This document shows positions 4,810 to 6,023 of a stretch of DNA of 6,023 nucleotides, piece by piece (the stretch's first letter is position 1; every line of letters starts with the position of its first letter). This stretch comes from an uncultured bacterium. Its GTDB lineage: Bacteria > Bacillota > Clostridia > Oscillospirales > Acutalibacteraceae. The position numbers were made by a program, and so were the translations under genes. Under the pieces are notes generated by a model. The model was not told the DNA's origin. It worked only from the letters and a program-made list of their open reading frames with translations, and searched no databases. The stretch is taken from NCBI GenBank assembly GCA_905215055.1, contig CAJMOH010000095.1:1-6023 (forward strand), written 5' to 3'.

Positions 4810-6023
4810 TTATTTCAGCTGGATCAGACCCTCGCTGACCATCTCCTGGGCGGCCAGCAGCATGCCCAGCTGTCCGCTGTGATAGTTGAGCCCTCCCTGC
4901 ATCCACGCGGCGTAAGGCTCCCGAAGGGGCGCGTCCGCAGAAAGCTCAATGGAGGAGCCAAGAGTAAAGGCCCCTGCCGCCATAATCACCTGACTGTCAT
5001 AGCCGGGCATATCGCTGGGCTCGGGTACCACAAAGGAATCCACCGGCGCGCCCTTTTGCACGCCCTTGCAGAAGGCGATCAAATTTTCAGGCTTCTCCAG
5101 AAGCATCACCTGGATGATGTCGCCCCGTTTCTCCTCTACCGTGGGAGTGACGCCAAAGCCCAACTGCGAAAACAGCGCCGAGGCAAACACCGCGGTTTTC
5201 AGGGCTTCTCCCGCCACATGGGGGGCATGGAAGGCCCCCATAAACAGCTCTCGGTTATTGCCCAAAGTGCAGCCCAGCTCCCGGCCCGTGCCAGGGGTGG
5301 TCAGCCGGTAGGAGCACAGCTCCACCAGATCGCGGCGTCCGGCGATGTAGCCGCCGGTGGGGGCAATTCCGCCGCCTGGATTTTTGATAAGGGAGCCCGC
5401 AATGATGTCCGCTCCCACGGCCAGAGGCTCTTCCCGCTCCACAAACTCGCCGTAGCAGTTGTCCACCATGACGATGGCCTGGGGCGCCTTGCGCTTGGCG
5501 ATTTCCACAATGGGCGCAATATCCTTTACCCGCAGAGAGGGGCGCAGGCTGTATCCCCGGGAGCGCTGGATGTAGATCATCTTGTACTCTGGGGTGATCC
5601 GCTGTTCCATCGCCTCCAGGTCGGGGGTGCCGTCGGGACGAAGGTCCAGCTCCTCATACTCAATGCCAAAGTCCTTTAAGGAACCTGGCTCCTCCCGGCC
5701 CGCCATGCCAATGACCCCTTGAATGGTATCGTAAGGGGTGCCGGTGACACAGAGCATCTTGTCACCGGGCCGCAGCATGCCAAACAACGCCACAGTGAGA
5801 GTGTGGGTGCCGCTGACAAAATTATGGCGCACCAGGGCGTCCTCCGCGCCAAAGGCATAGGCATAGACCTGGTCCAGAACATCCCGGCCCCGGTCGCCGT
5901 AGCCATAGCCGGTGCTGCCCACAAAGTGGCTCTCACTGACCCCGGCTTGAATAAACGCGGCCAGCATCTTTTGCTGATTGTAGCGCTGGGTGGCTTCAAT
6001 CTCCTGAAACTGAGCCTGAGCCA
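4810..6023 (-). CDS. Methionine gamma-lyase / aluminium resistance family PLP protein (partial)
   Basis: The last 403 codons are visible and the frame stays open to the window edge, so the true start lies outside; full-length members have roughly 410-430 residues, so little is missing. It is a cytoplasmic fold-type I PLP enzyme. Numbering from the internal Met at 5967, the family signatures are GSTGYGYGDRGRD (17-29), VSGTH (51-55), VDNCYGE (168-174, with D169 for the pyridine nitrogen) and SLIKNPGGG (192-200, with K195 as the likely Schiff-base lysine). The Met at 5967 is not the start: the 18 upstream codons continue the N-terminal helix and no ribosome binding site precedes it. The family is annotated as methionine gamma-lyase-like or 'aluminium resistance', but its physiological substrate is poorly known. 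It is convergent with the flavoenzyme gene. Confidence 0.93.
   Translation of the reverse strand, partial: AQAQFQEIEATQRYNQQKMLAAFIQAGVSESHFVGSTGYGYGDRGRDVLDQVYAYAFGAEDALVRHNFVSGTHTLTVALFGMLRPGDKMLCVTGTPYDTIQGVIGMAGREEPGSLKDFGIEYEELDLRPDGTPDLEAMEQRITPEYKMIYIQRSRGYSLRPSLRVKDIAPIVEIAKRKAPQAIVMVDNCYGEFVEREEPLAVGADIIAGSLIKNPGGGIAPTGGYIAGRRDLVELCSYRLTTPGTGRELGCTLGNNRELFMGAFHAPHVAGEALKTAVFASALFSQLGFGVTPTVEEKRGDIIQVMLLEKPENLIAFCKGVQKGAPVDSFVVPEPSDMPGYDSQVIMAAGAFTLGSSIELSADAPLREPYAAWMQGGLNYHSGQLGMLLAAQEMVSEGLIQLK

Overview
The window looks like a chromosomal segment of a GC-rich, Gram-positive gut-type Clostridium relative. An Oscillospirales member (Flavonifractor/Oscillibacter-like) is my best guess, inferred from protein style, strong AGGAGG-type ribosome binding sites, extended -10 promoters (TRTGN before the -10) and the gene set; no marker gene here fixes the taxonomy.

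Layout from left to right. (1) Bases 1-206 hold a tandem duplication of about 103 bp. It has a 55-bp perfectly conserved core with a GC hairpin, and a diverged linker that keeps an extended -10-like motif on the minus strand. (2) coaX (type III pantothenate kinase, first step of CoA synthesis) is on the minus strand at 239-1021. (3) A divergent intergenic region at 1022-1309 carries the coaX promoter, and a feo promoter embedded in repeated ACTARC words that resemble a metalloregulator operator, followed by a leader of about 100 nt. (4) A ferrous-iron uptake operon is on the plus strand: feoA (1310-1531), feoB (1555-3600, with an unusual His-rich segment) and a 51-residue Cys-rich FeoB-associated membrane peptide (3611-3766). 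(5) A separate promoter, whose -35 overlaps the stop codon of that small gene, drives a divergent FMN-dependent alpha-hydroxy-acid dehydrogenase-like enzyme (3832-4737). This ends at a clear intrinsic terminator. (6) On the minus strand, convergent with it, is a 5'-truncated gene for a PLP-dependent 'methionine gamma-lyase / aluminium resistance' family protein (4810 to the window edge).

How they work together: FeoA, FeoB and the Cys-rich peptide form one Fe(II) import unit, probably controlled by an iron- or manganese-sensing repressor acting at 1156-1218. coaX, the flavoenzyme and the PLP enzyme are separate transcription units with no evident functional link to iron import. The points most worth a second look are the tandem promoter/hairpin repeat at the left edge, the feo operator architecture, the FeoB His-rich segment, and the flavoenzyme whose canonical substrate-binding Arg is replaced.
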